Part shown: piece by piece, positions 10,465 to 19,420 of the stretch
How the letters are laid out: every line of letters starts with the position of its first letter
Position numbering within the stretch: position 1 is the first letter of the stretch
Origin: Paulinella micropora
Taxonomy: Eukaryota; Cercozoa; Imbricatea; Euglyphida
Reading direction: 5' to 3'
Assembly: GCA_009731375.1 (NCBI GenBank)
Contig: BJOX01000312.1
Span: forward strand, 243,242 to 307,241
Length of the DNA stretch: 64,000 nt
Notes under the pieces: generated by a model
What the model was told of the DNA's origin: nothing
Seen by the model: the letters and a program-made list of their open reading frames with translations, nothing else
Database searches by the model: none
Position numbers and translations under genes: made by a program

Positions 10465-10907
10465 ATTCTCATATGTTTCATAGGATCACTCAGCATCCTC
10501 GAGGACATGTGCTGTACAACATATCCCATGATCCGGACCTTGCGGGTTATGACGTAGACCCGATCGGTTATATCGGACCCCTCTCGCCATCTGCATCGAC
10601 TCGATATGATGCGCTTCGTATGTGCAGTCTGGGGATAGATCCTCCATTTCTGCTTATGATACGAGAGCTGCCACTTCTGAGTGAAACTCTAGCCTGGAGA
10701 TGCTGTCAGCGACAACATTTCGCTTGCCGGGTAGATGGACCATTGTAAAATTGAAACATGACAAGAATGCCTGCCATCTCGCTAGACGCACAAGAATGCC
10801 TGCCATCTCGGTAGACGGCCAGTCTGTTCATGATTCATCAGCCATTCTAAGTAAATTATGGTGATCAGTCCTTACTATAAACTGAGGTCCACCCCATAAA
10901 TACTCTC
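10465..10907 (-). pseudogene. decayed gypsy RNase H C-terminal half
   Basis: On the minus strand, frames adjoining the RT ORF read LKRLREYLWGGPQFIV, TDHHNL, WLMNHEQTGRLPRWQAFL and VHLPGKRNVVAD, the connection and final part of gypsy RNase H. They are in several frames, broken by a stop directly after the RT ORF and by a 29-bp tandem duplication (acaagaatgcctgccatctc repeated near 10761 and 10790). Confidence 0.7.
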
Positions 10908-13214
10908 TCAACCGTTTGAGGCCCAGACCACCGCCAGTGCCTCTCTCTGTCTCGTACAACAGTTTCGCTCCGCCGAGCACAACTTTCTACTTATAAACAT
11001 GATCGGGCGCAACTTTTTCTCCTCATCTTCCTGTTGTAAGACTGCGCCGATCGCGAACTTTGATGCGTCTGTGTCGACTACGAATTGCTTCGAAAAGTCG
11101 GGCATCATCAGCACGAGTCCGCCATCCTTTGGATCTTTGTAGATGAGATCTTTGAGCGTGTTGTACGCTTCTAAGGCTTCATCATCCCACTTCTCAAAAT
11201 CACCGAAGTCGATCATTCTCTCCAACTTAGCCCGAGTTGCACCCCAATTGGGTATGAACTGGCTGTAATATTGCGCCATCGCAAGAAATGAGTGCAGCTC
11301 TGTGCGATTCTTCGGCCTCTGCCGGCTCATGATCTCCTCCCTCTTCTCTTTGGATATCGAGACTCTATTGTAAGAGATTTCGTACCCCAAATATGTCACG
11401 CTTGTCTTTGCGAGTTGACATTTCTTCAAATTACATTTCAGGCCAAATAGTTTGATACGCCTGAAAATGTCTGTTAGATGGTCGATGTGCTCTTCCATCG
11501 TATTGGAGTACACGATAATGTCATCGATGTAACAAAATGCGTACTCTCCCGCCTTCTGTCCTCTTCTCCTCATGAAACCTCCCTCTGTCTGGTCATCATA
11601 TTTGCTACTCAGCATGCTTTGCATCGCTTTCTGAAAGAGTCCCGGGGCCTGTTTGAGTCCCATCGGAAGTACTTTCCACTGATATATCTCCATTCCTACT
11701 ACAAATGCAGTCAGCCATCTGGACTTTTCATCCAGTGGAATTTGCCAGAAGCCATTCTTCAGATCAATGACTGAGTATAGCTTGGCGTTCCGCAATACTC
11801 GCCTTCCTTCTTCAAGAGTAGGTAATGGATTTCGTTCCTCCTCTAAAATTTTATTGACGCGGGCATAGTTAACCGTTAAGCGCCATTCTCCTCCCGGTTT
11901 AGGCACCAGTCTCGGTTGGGAAACTATTGGAGATGTCGATCTCTCAATGAAATCCTCATCGAGTAACTGCCGTGCTTGTTCTTCTGCGATCTTTGCTTCA
12001 TGTATACTCAGATTTGCCCGTCGTGGCGCCGGGGAAGGCTCAGCACCTGGTATTTTACAAATAACCGCGGTGAAGTCTTCCGGCTTGACACCTCCCGCTT
12101 GAGGGGGGTCAAAAATCATTTTGTTCGCCTTCAATCTCTCTTTCAAAACCTCTTTCTCCTTCTCCGTACCTGCTCCTCCTGCCAATTTCTCGTCTATCGC
12201 CGCCTTAAACTCCTCCTCTGACATTCTCTTGTGATGCTTGAGGGGTGCTCTGTCCTCCTCCAAGCCCAACTCTTCTTCTGATATATCGTCCATTCCCACT
12301 TTTTCATATGTGCCAGTGTCTGGTTCGTCGTCCTCCGCCAGACCTACCAACATGTCTATTAATCTCGCATATTGCAACGGAGCTTTTCGGGTGTAGAAAC
12401 CATCGAAGCATGTGAATGCTTGAGGAATCAACTTCAACTTGTCCTGGTCTCTGAGCTTCCGCTTGTATGCACTGCTCTGCTCACGAGTCCCGAGACGACA
12501 AGCCACCACTGTGAATGCTTGAGGAATCAATTTCAACTTGTCCTGGTTTCTGAGCTTCCGCTTGTATGCACTGCTCTGCTCACGAGTCCCGAGACGACAA
12601 GCCACCACTAAGTGTTGCTTCCGTGAGGGCACCGGTATCGGATGATCAATAAGCCGGTCCCGTATCTCCTGCGCCCATATCGCCTTCTCATTGTACGGGA
12701 GTATGACCGTATATGGTTTATTATTTTCAAAAAGAGTGCGCAGGCACTTTTTCACTTCTGTCAGTGAGCGCGGCCACGTAGGCTCGTCACCCCAGAATTC
12801 GGTAATAAAGCTTTTAATATCTTCTGCCGGGATATCAAGGAGTCGTCCCCTTCTCCTCGGTATAAACTCCTGTCTGTCCTTCTCTTCCACCTTTACGTAA
12901 AAGCAATACCCGCTGGTAATATATGCATCGGCCCCTGCTCCTTCTTCAAATCTCGCCAACGATGGGCACCTTTTTCCCATGCATATAATCTCCTCTTTCC
13001 TCTTTTCAATGAGATCGTCTATCGACTTTTTATCCCATTGTGTAGACACCGCGTCCGTTGGCATATATGCCTCATATGCGTGTGTAATGGCCACCTGTTT
13101 CCCTTCCGATGCTACCCCTAGGTGTAGGGCCTCGTATGAGTCAATAGCATGGAGATTGTCGACAGTATATTCTTCTCCTGGCTCTATGCCGTATATGATT
13201 CTTTTGGCGGCCAT
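10908..13214 (-). CDS. gypsy reverse transcriptase / RNase H
   Basis: Copies element RNA into DNA. The N-terminal 370 residues are charged and include a duplicated 33-residue block. RT motifs then run: RLVPKPGGEWRLTVNYARVN, YSVIDLKNGFWQIPLD (motif A), LPMGLKQAPGLFQKAMQ (motif B), FCYIDDIIVYS (motif C, YIDD intact), NLKKCQLAKTSVTYLGYEIS, then tether LHSFLAMAQYYSQFIPNW. RNase H begins KQFVVDTDASKFAIGAVLQQ and breaks at the stop after AVVWASNG. It overlaps the protease ORF by 74 bases in another frame, compatible with frameshifted pol expression. Confidence 0.93.
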   Translation of the reverse strand: MAAKRIIYGIEPGEEYTVDNLHAIDSYEALHLGVASEGKQVAITHAYEAYMPTDAVSTQWDKKSIDDLIEKRKEEIICMGKRCPSLARFEEGAGADAYITSGYCFYVKVEEKDRQEFIPRRRGRLLDIPAEDIKSFITEFWGDEPTWPRSLTEVKKCLRTLFENNKPYTVILPYNEKAIWAQEIRDRLIDHPIPVPSRKQHLVVACRLGTREQSSAYKRKLRNQDKLKLIPQAFTVVACRLGTREQSSAYKRKLRDQDKLKLIPQAFTCFDGFYTRKAPLQYARLIDMLVGLAEDDEPDTGTYEKVGMDDISEEELGLEEDRAPLKHHKRMSEEEFKAAIDEKLAGGAGTEKEKEVLKERLKANKMIFDPPQAGGVKPEDFTAVICKIPGAEPSPAPRRANLSIHEAKIAEEQARQLLDEDFIERSTSPIVSQPRLVPKPGGEWRLTVNYARVNKILEEERNPLPTLEEGRRVLRNAKLYSVIDLKNGFWQIPLDEKSRWLTAFVVGMEIYQWKVLPMGLKQAPGLFQKAMQSMLSSKYDDQTEGGFMRRRGQKAGEYAFCYIDDIIVYSNTMEEHIDHLTDIFRRIKLFGLKCNLKKCQLAKTSVTYLGYEISYNRVSISKEKREEIMSRQRPKNRTELHSFLAMAQYYSQFIPNWGATRAKLERMIDFGDFEKWDDEALEAYNTLKDLIYKDPKDGGLVLMMPDFSKQFVVDTDASKFAIGAVLQQEDEEKKLRPIMFISRKLCSAERNCCTRQREALAVVWASNG
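12411..12608 (-). repeat. 99-bp in-frame tandem duplication within gypsy pol
   Basis: Copies at 12411-12509 and 12510-12608 are nearly identical and encode a 33-residue block (VVACRLGTREQSSAYKRK...) twice. Because 99 is a multiple of three the frame is preserved. Confidence 0.93.
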
Positions 13215-13965
13215 TCACTACGTTCATTGTCGCCAGTTGGTCGTACGACAAAAGAACAGATCCGTGGTATTCGGGGACAACGTAAAAGTCCACTCGATAT
13301 ACTCGTCCGGATTTCAATTTAAAATTTAAAGTGATGATGCCCGTTATATCCGTCCGACTACTAACTCCTTTCAAGGTGCCAGATGATTTTTTCATATTAG
13401 TTTCTAACCACTCATGGTGTTTCGTAGTAAATTTCTGGCCGACAATATTAATATTCGCCATAGTATCATTACCAACGTTTATAAAGGTATTTAATGTTTC
13501 ACAAAAAAGGTTCGTATAGCATAAAGCGTCTGGCCGGTGACTTTTTAAGGCCAATACAAGGAGCTTGTGTTCTAAAATCTGTATCCTTTTCTCGAGGTTC
13601 GCCTCCTCCTCCCTTTCCGCCGTTTTTGTAATGTCTTTTTGGGTATTGTTCACAGGCGAAGGATGATTGTCCTTGCTTTCTCTGTTTGAGACCGTGAGGA
13701 GAGGTTGATGTCCTCCATCCTCCTTGTCTATTGTCTGTCTCGGCAAGTTGATAAGATTAACTGCCGGTTCTATTCTTACTTTCTTCGGCTGTGGCTGCGA
13801 CAGGCCCGCCTGCTTTCTCTTTGCCAGCGCTTTACTCGCCTGCCTATTAGCAGCATGCACTGTTTGTTGTCGTGATGGGTGTACTGGTATTGTACTACCT
13901 TTGAGTTGGTCTGTGGCCTGCTGTGGGCTCTTAGACTCACTGGTACCCTTGGTTGGGACCTGCAC
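13141..13965 (-). CDS. gypsy protease-like ORF (degenerate retropepsin)
   Basis: Lies between gag-type ORFs and RT, where the protease of gypsy elements sits. The N-terminal 130 residues are Gln/Lys-rich with a short coiled coil (EREEANLEKRIQILEHKL). The C-terminal 110 residues have a retropepsin outline: TFINVGNDTMANINIVGQ where hhDSGA is expected, a long beta-rich middle, and YHGSVLLSYDQLATMN where the hhG-D-hL-hhN flap-end motif lies. The catalytic Asp of D(S/T)G appears replaced (INVGN), so either the alignment is off or the enzyme is dead. The start and end overlap the RT ORF. Confidence 0.55.
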   Translation of the reverse strand: MQVPTKGTSESKSPQQATDQLKGSTIPVHPSRQQTVHAANRQASKALAKRKQAGLSQPQPKKVRIEPAVNLINLPRQTIDKEDGGHQPLLTVSNRESKDNHPSPVNNTQKDITKTAEREEEANLEKRIQILEHKLLVLALKSHRPDALCYTNLFCETLNTFINVGNDTMANINIVGQKFTTKHHEWLETNMKKSSGTLKGVSSRTDITGIITLNFKLKSGRVYRVDFYVVPEYHGSVLLSYDQLATMNVVNGRQKNHIRHRARRRIYCRQSPCY

Positions 13966-14016
13966 AACGGTGTATCGTGCAATGCATGTTGTTCTGTTTT
14001 CTCCCTCCTTCTCTAG

Positions 14017-15132
14017 TCATTGGACTACCTCAAATCTGTTACCTGAGTCGGCATCAGTGTCGGTAGTGGTTGCGCCTGATGTCGCATAGGCCTGTGGTGC
14101 TGAGGAACTCGAGCTTGAGCTCGAGCCGTCTGCCCAGCCCCCATCTCTGTGGTACGGGCGCTCTGCGCTGCCGTATCCACCTCGGCCAACCCATCTTCCT
14201 CCTCCTCTACCTTGAAATACACCTCTTCCTCCTCCTCTTCTCACAAATCCTCTCTCCCCCCCGCGAGTGTATGTGCCTCGTGCGAAAGGGGCTCCTCCTC
14301 CTCGATTGATTCCTCTCCCTCCTCCTCTTCCTCGTGTTCCACCTCTTCCTCTACTTGCGGCTTCTATGGCTGCCGTCTTCTGATCATCTCTAGCGAAAAG
14401 AGAATTGATCGCGTCAGCTAGTTCGTGGTCATGGTCCGCGACATCCTGTAATTTCCACCCCTGATCCTTGCGCAGTCGGCGCAGAACGGCGACGGTGTTG
14501 GTTTCGTCCGACCGTACGTTCTTGAGGAGTGTGTTTCGGATGCGGGTGTCCTCGACATCGTGGTTGTACGGGCATTTCTTATTTGTGTGTTTGAAGCATT
14601 GTGCCCGTGCCCACCAACGAATACAAGGTGTGTTAGCTTCACGACTGTTCTCTCTTGGTCGCCTTCCTAGAGATCGTTGCGTATGTGCGGCTTGCGGTTG
14701 AGCAGAAGCCGATGCAGAACCGATCAAGGATGCTGTCTGGCTGTCGAGCCTCTGACAAGCGGTCATTACTTCGGTCCACAACATTTTTGGGCTCACGGCC
14801 TTAGTCGTGGCCTCAAAGACGCTCATCTCCAAAAAGTTCAAGTGCTTTACCTTGTCGAAGGTTTTGCAGTCTTGCATGAGCAGTGTGAGCTTATTTTTGT
14901 TGTAGACGTGCAAAGCACTGAGGAAATATAGGAGTATGGCTTTGTGGTTATAAAAGAGAGTGTACTGGGTGCCCACATTTGTTAAGACAGATGCAAGCTG
15001 AGTGACAGACTGCAACTGCTCCGATACTAAGTCGAAAATTTCAAACCCAATCAATGTGCCAGTGCACAAGTGTTGGTATCCACTTGCCTTAAAGTATCGA
15101 ATGAGGGCAGCAATGGCCAGAGTACAACTCAT
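14017..15132 (-). CDS. gypsy-encoded CCCH zinc finger / RGG-box protein
   Basis: 371 residues. The first 150 are hydrophobic/helical. CIRWWARAQCFKHTNKKCPYN-H gives C-x8-C-x7-C-x3-H, close to CCCH RNA-binding fingers. Residues about 255-325 are a run of RGG/GRGG repeats, a classic RNA-binding segment, followed by a Ser tract. A nucleocapsid role is likely: it would replace the CCHC knuckle usual in gag. Its start overlaps the end of the upstream gag ORF by 44 bases in another frame, so it could be expressed as a gag extension by frameshifting or by its own ATG at 15132. Confidence 0.7.
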   Translation of the reverse strand: MSCTLAIAALIRYFKASGYQHLCTGTLIGFEIFDLVSEQLQSVTQLASVLTNVGTQYTLFYNHKAILLYFLSALHVYNKNKLTLLMQDCKTFDKVKHLNFLEMSVFEATTKAVSPKMLWTEVMTACQRLDSQTASLIGSASASAQPQAAHTQRSLGRRPRENSREANTPCIRWWARAQCFKHTNKKCPYNHDVEDTRIRNTLLKNVRSDETNTVAVLRRLRKDQGWKLQDVADHDHELADAINSLFARDDQKTAAIEAASRGRGGTRGRGGGRGINRGGGAPFARGTYTRGGERGFVRRGGGRGVFQGRGGGRWVGRGGYGSAERPYHRDGGWADGSSSSSSSSAPQAYATSGATTTDTDADSGNRFEVVQ

Positions 15133-16633
15133 CTCTGCATGTCCACCTTTCCTTGCTAGCTCCTCCTCTGTACTTTTCGTAAGTTATACGATCAAAACCA
15201 GCTCCAAGTAGGGATCGATCACAGAGATGTTCTAGGACTTCATACTCCTGCTCCACCTCACACTGATTTTGCTGGAAGCATCTGTCCATCTCATTGAACT
15301 TAGTCATGAGGATCTTCTCTGTGTCAGCCTCATTGGCAGTGATAGCATAGAGCTTAAGGCCCCCTCCCCCAATTTTGATTTTAGCTAGGGCTGCCTGCAG
15401 CGCCTGCTTTTTCTTCTGGGAGTCAGTCAAGTTAATTACTCCTCCCCCTTGGGGCCCTCCTCCTGTGGGTCCTCCTCCTGCTTTCTTGGGAGCTGGGTTA
15501 GATGTGGTAGGTGGAGCCGTTGGCTGTTGAGCCACCCGTGCTACTGCCATTGCCACAGCTATCTTCTCCTTCTGCTCCTTCTCCTCTTTCTGTCTCGTCT
15601 CTTCTTCTTTCACCTGTCGTGCTAGATGAGTCACGAACTGTGCAAGCCCTGTGGCACTAGAGAGGAAGTGTGCCTTTTCTCTCATGGAAGACTTATCAGC
15701 TCTGTTATTATTTGGGATTGTTGTGAGAGGGCCTTTAATGAGAGTGTGATTCTTCGTGTGGGCCCATTGTTTCCAGGTTGGTTTTTGCTCCTTCCCCTCA
15801 AAGAGGCCCTTATGGAGTTGTGTGAGGCGTTCAAGCACCTGACAAGACTGGTCAACCTCCTCGTAAACAGGATGTTGCCTTGTGTTGTCTTTCAGTGCTT
15901 TGTACATTTCGTTGTAAGCCCGTGTGAAGGCAGTTACAAAAGCCTCAAGGGCAAACTCAATGCCACTTTGGTTTCTACCTTCGAACTTTCTTTCTAGATT
16001 CTTGGTATCAGTGGGGACACCACAGACAGACAGCCATGCTGCAGTTGTGCGTTCATTTTTCGACTGTATGTTTGTGCGTTCATAAAATTCCGCAACGAGC
16101 ACAGCAGCGTAGAGTGTTGCAGATATGTCGTATATGTCGCACAGTGTAAGAGTGTCGCCATACTTGATATCCTGCAATGGCACTCTTTCGTGCTCAAACC
16201 TCACTTTGTTGAAGAGAGGCTTCGCAAGGCCGGGAATTTCGATCAGGAGGTTGCTTTGACCTTGTCCTGGTCTATTCCTTTTCTCGTAAGGAATGTAGAT
16301 GTGTGTTTTATAATAGGTTGGGTAGTTAAGGAAGAAGGACTCTTCATCATCATATGTAGCCAACTGTTCCCATGTATTTGGGATATTCTGGCCAACATCC
16401 TCCATCTCTCTCTCTGCCTCTGTCAATGGAGAGCCTCCAGTCTGACCTGCACTCGCTTCTTGTGCATTACCCCCCCCTGTCGACTCTACATCGGCTGTAT
16501 ACGTATACTCCTCTCTCTCCTCTCCATCTCTATCCCCCCTCTCTTCTGAGTACTGAGTCTCCTGCTCCTCTCCTCCCTCACTAGGACCATAATCAGTTGG
16601 TGTCACACCAGCCTGCTCATTCTCGTCTTCCAT
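15089..16633 (-). CDS. gypsy Gag-like structural protein
   Basis: First ORF downstream of the 5' LTR and leader, 514 residues. Acidic, Glu/Gly-rich N-terminal 100 residues, then a mixed helical domain (LCDIYDISATLYAAVLVAEF, FALEAFVTAFTRAYNEMY), a Lys/Glu coiled coil (about 340-375), and a Pro/Gly-rich linker. No zinc knuckle and no sequence I recognise beyond position; capsid role inferred from location. ATG at 16633 is preceded by an A-rich leader. Confidence 0.65.
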   Translation of the reverse strand: MEDENEQAGVTPTDYGPSEGGEEQETQYSEERGDRDGEEREEYTYTADVESTGGGNAQEASAGQTGGSPLTEAEREMEDVGQNIPNTWEQLATYDDEESFFLNYPTYYKTHIYIPYEKRNRPGQGQSNLLIEIPGLAKPLFNKVRFEHERVPLQDIKYGDTLTLCDIYDISATLYAAVLVAEFYERTNIQSKNERTTAAWLSVCGVPTDTKNLERKFEGRNQSGIEFALEAFVTAFTRAYNEMYKALKDNTRQHPVYEEVDQSCQVLERLTQLHKGLFEGKEQKPTWKQWAHTKNHTLIKGPLTTIPNNNRADKSSMREKAHFLSSATGLAQFVTHLARQVKEEETRQKEEKEQKEKIAVAMAVARVAQQPTAPPTTSNPAPKKAGGGPTGGGPQGGGVINLTDSQKKKQALQAALAKIKIGGGGLKLYAITANEADTEKILMTKFNEMDRCFQQNQCEVEQEYEVLEHLCDRSLLGAGFDRITYEKYRGGASKERWTCRDELYSGHCCPHSIL

Positions 16634-17262
16634 CTTATGTTATGAGAGTCACGTCTGCTTTTTTTTCTTCTTTTTTTCCTCTGTTATTCTTATCACTCTA
16701 TGCAACCTTCTTCTCCTTCTTCCTTTTCTCTGTTGAAATAGTTATGGGGCGTCAGGCCCTACACAGAGATAACGATAGTTTGGTCAAAAAGAGCTGTTTG
16801 TAGAAGTCAGTCTGTCGTCGGACAGTGCTTCGATATTTGTCTTGCTCTTGTGTGAGAGATGTGTAATCTCCTCTGGTTTCTGCAGAGAAAATGCAAGGAA
16901 AATGGTTCAGAACAGAGAGTGGGAGTGCTTTGCTCGTTTCTCCTCTGTCTGTGTGTTTGTCTGATGTTTGTTTCGCACTTGTCCTACTTGGCTTTATGCA
17001 AGCAGGAAGAGGGAGTGGAGTAGGTGTGGTCTGGTGTCTTGTAGAAGAGCACACAGAAGCCAAATGTGCACAAGGGCTAAAGGTTATGCCAGCTTGTGAC
17101 AAGTTGATCGCTTGTTTGTAAGTTTTTTTGTTTGAGGATGAGTAGGAGTGTTTGTTTTTGTCTGATGTCTGTGCGACAGATCAGCGAAAAATAAATTTGT
17201 GCTTATCTGATATCTGTACGACAGATCAGAAAAGAAATCAGCCTTTAGCTATGGACTCCAAA
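16634..17262 (-). other. gypsy 5' leader and primer-binding site
   Basis: On the minus strand the sequence after the 5' LTR reads tttggagtccatagctaaag; a TGG two bases after the LTR end is where a tRNA 3' CCA would pair, but I cannot name the tRNA. Two near-identical direct repeats lie close to the LTR (gtctgatgtctgtgcgacagatca at about 17160 and a related copy at about 17204). No gene. Confidence 0.6.
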
Positions 17263-17480
17263 TGTACTATCCCTAACGATAGCTCAATGGAAGAGTAAGT
17301 CGGTAATATAACCAAACACAGTCCTCAAAAAAGAGAATGATGTCTCGTTATATTAGCTCAGTGACGCAAAGACAAAAAGCCGCCAAAAGACCAGGATCAA
17401 ATTGGCATTTCAGACGTGTCCGGCCAGACGAAATCTATAAATAAGTTTTTTACCGGATAATTCGGGGGGTGATGTCCACA
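17263..17480 (-). repeat. gypsy 5' LTR (218 bp)
   Basis: Direct repeat of 6394-6611, TG...CA on either strand, followed by the right copy of GAGT. Confidence 0.92.
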
Positions 17481-17484
17481 GAGT
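17481..17484. repeat. GAGT target-site duplication, right copy
   Basis: Matches 6390-6393. Four bases is within the usual size for this superfamily. Confidence 0.75.
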
Positions 17485-17728
17485 GTGCGGAAGGCTACCA
17501 CCAGACTGGTGAGTGTGCGGAAGGCTACCACCAGAGAGCATAGGTGGACTGTGCGGAAGGCTGCCACCTAACAACAAACATAACTAATAATTTCCTAACG
17601 TTATCCCGCTTCTCTATCCATAGAGAGAGCAGTCTTGGCAGTTGAGGTTGCCTCCTACCTTCCGCCCGTGTCACGCCCGTTGACGCCAACATGGCGTATC
17701 ACGGTTCTGACTCACCGACTTAGTCAAG
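17485..17728 (+). mobile_element. copia-1 leader, second fragment
   Basis: Continues the leader cut at 6393. Three more copies of the gtgcggaaggct(a/g)ccacc unit start at 17485, 17515 and 17551, which confirms that the gypsy element landed within this repeated leader. Confidence 0.65.
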
Positions 17729-18946
17729 ATGAGACTAGACCCTTCAAAGTATGACTACGGAAAAGAATGGGTGCTGTTTGAATACACCTTCACGTCAGTT
17801 CTAGGTGTCACGCACCCAGAAATACTTTCTATGATCCCAGGCTTTGAGTCCCATATCTTAGCCAAACCCCTACAACTACTCAAGTTAAACCCACTGACTC
17901 TCCTACTAACGCACCATTCATGTCGCCCAAGTTGGAAGAGGAAGAAAGAGAGGAGGAAGAGGAGACAGTAGTGAAAGTAGAAGGTGAAGCTAAGGCAAAC
18001 AAAGCCTCGGAAGAGAGTCAAGAAACAACAGATACACAAACTGTCTCTGCCCCTATCACCATCATACCTACGGAACAAAAATCCGGGGTACCAGTGGTAA
18101 CTGGGAAAAGTGGACCATCACCGTTATTTGCACTGCAATTCACTGCCAAATATTATGAGTAACAATTAAAAGAAAAAAAAGCTAGGTTGAAAGACTACTA
18201 TACGCTTTCTTACTTCAGTCGTGTGCTCATGACAAGAAGGTGATGGCCATCATGAGGCAGGGAGACACGGATGGTGTGGCATGTTTCCTGGCCCTCAAGA
18301 AACATTATGGGGGTCTTGACCTCATAAGGTTTGAAGAGGACCAGGAAAAGCTTTACCACTCCTACCCTAAGAAGGTTAGTGAGGTAAACATTTGGCTAGC
18401 TGACTACCTAATACTACCGTAAAGACACAGGAGAAGACTATGGGAACGATACGGTAACCAGAGATGATGAAGACATGCATGATCATGAAGAAGCTAAAAA
18501 ACCTACCTCCTTTTCAGGCCTACTATCGTAACACCTGGTGTTCCCTACTGCCAACTCAAAGGCCAGGTAAGTTGCCCGAATTCCTACATATTGTAGAGCA
18601 ACTAGCGCAAATCAATGTATCTGACGCCAAAATGCGTAAACTTTACGGTCCCGGAAGTTCCAAGAGCGACCCTATTGCTATCAACACAGTGGCAGGGGCA
18701 GCTCAGGGTAAGAGTAAGAGTAGGGTGTCACAGACTGCACTAGGCTACTATGGTGAAGGAGAAGATAGTATGTGTTGGAACTGTCTATCCCCTGACCATA
18801 AGATAGCTTTCTGTCTTGTGAAGTGTCTGACTCAACTGAAAGACTGTCCTAAGGACGGGCATGGCCCCTTGAAATGCCCCATAAGGAGAAAGGCTAGGAT
18901 CTCTGAGAGGGTATGTGAAGGAGAAAAGAGAAGCCAGACAGAGTGA
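17729..18946 (+). pseudogene. copia-1 gag, frameshifted
   Basis: Homologous along its length to the copia-2 gag at 21419. Pieces in successive frames: 17729-17971 (MRLDPSKYDYGKEWVLFEYT), 17920-18162 (Glu-rich linker), 18240-18422 (MRQGDTDGVACFLALKKHYG), 18464-18946 (LPPFQAYYRNTWCSLLPTQR; Cys/His cluster CWNCLSPDHKIAFC then CPKDGHGPLKCP). The order equals a capsid-like domain followed by zinc knuckles. Stops and shifts make it non-functional. Confidence 0.75.
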
Positions 18947-19070
18947 GAGGACAGACCGACACAAGAAGAGCAAAGAAGGAGGAGCAAAGAAGTAGAAGAA
19001 GTAGAAAAAAGAAAGCAGCAAGAGAGAAAGACGAAAGCTGAAATCATCTGACTTCATTAAAAAGAAAAAG

Positions 19071-19420
19071 ATGATAAGCTTAAAAGCTGAATCCTCTGAC
19101 TCTTCTGACTCACCCTCCCACTCAGAAAGCAAAGAAGAAGAAGACATCAACCCACCTGACCAACCTCCTTCTGAGTCGGATGAAGACTCAGAAGTAGATG
19201 GTGAGCTGGGGTACATACATCACATGGCCATTATGATGATGGAGAGAGAAGGAGAAGAGACAGATAGAGAAAAGGAGAAAAGACGACCCACCCCCTTCAC
19301 CTAACCCCCTCATACAACTTTTATGTCACGCATCTAAGCCACCTGGCGCAGGAAGTAGAGGGGGGAGAGCTGAGGAGGGTAGTGTGCGTAAGGGAGAACA
19401 GAAAGGACATGCCGAGTATC
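19071..19420 (+). pseudogene. copia-1 gag-pol linker remnant
   Basis: Ser/Asp/Glu-rich segment ending ELGYIHHMAIMMMEREGE, the counterpart of VGYINHMYAINMMEKEGE in copia-2. Faint similarity continues to about 19400 (KPPGAGSRGGRAE vs QPPSASGGVGGRAG in another frame) and then stops. No copia-1 protease, integrase or RT follows, so its 3' portion is deleted. Confidence 0.65.

Larger units (their letters stand above)
6394..17480 (-). mobile_element. full-length Ty3/gypsy-type LTR retrotransposon nested in copia-1
   Basis: About 11.1 kb bounded by 218-bp direct LTRs (TG...CA) that differ at only about three positions by eye, so the insertion is comparatively young. The order on the minus strand is LTR, gag, CCCH/RGG protein, protease-like ORF, RT/RNase H, integrase, GPY/F-like tail, long 3' non-coding part, polypurine tract, LTR. 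Integrase after RT is the gypsy order. Several frameshifts (RNase H region, integrase start, integrase C-terminus) make this copy defective as assembled. Confidence 0.9.
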
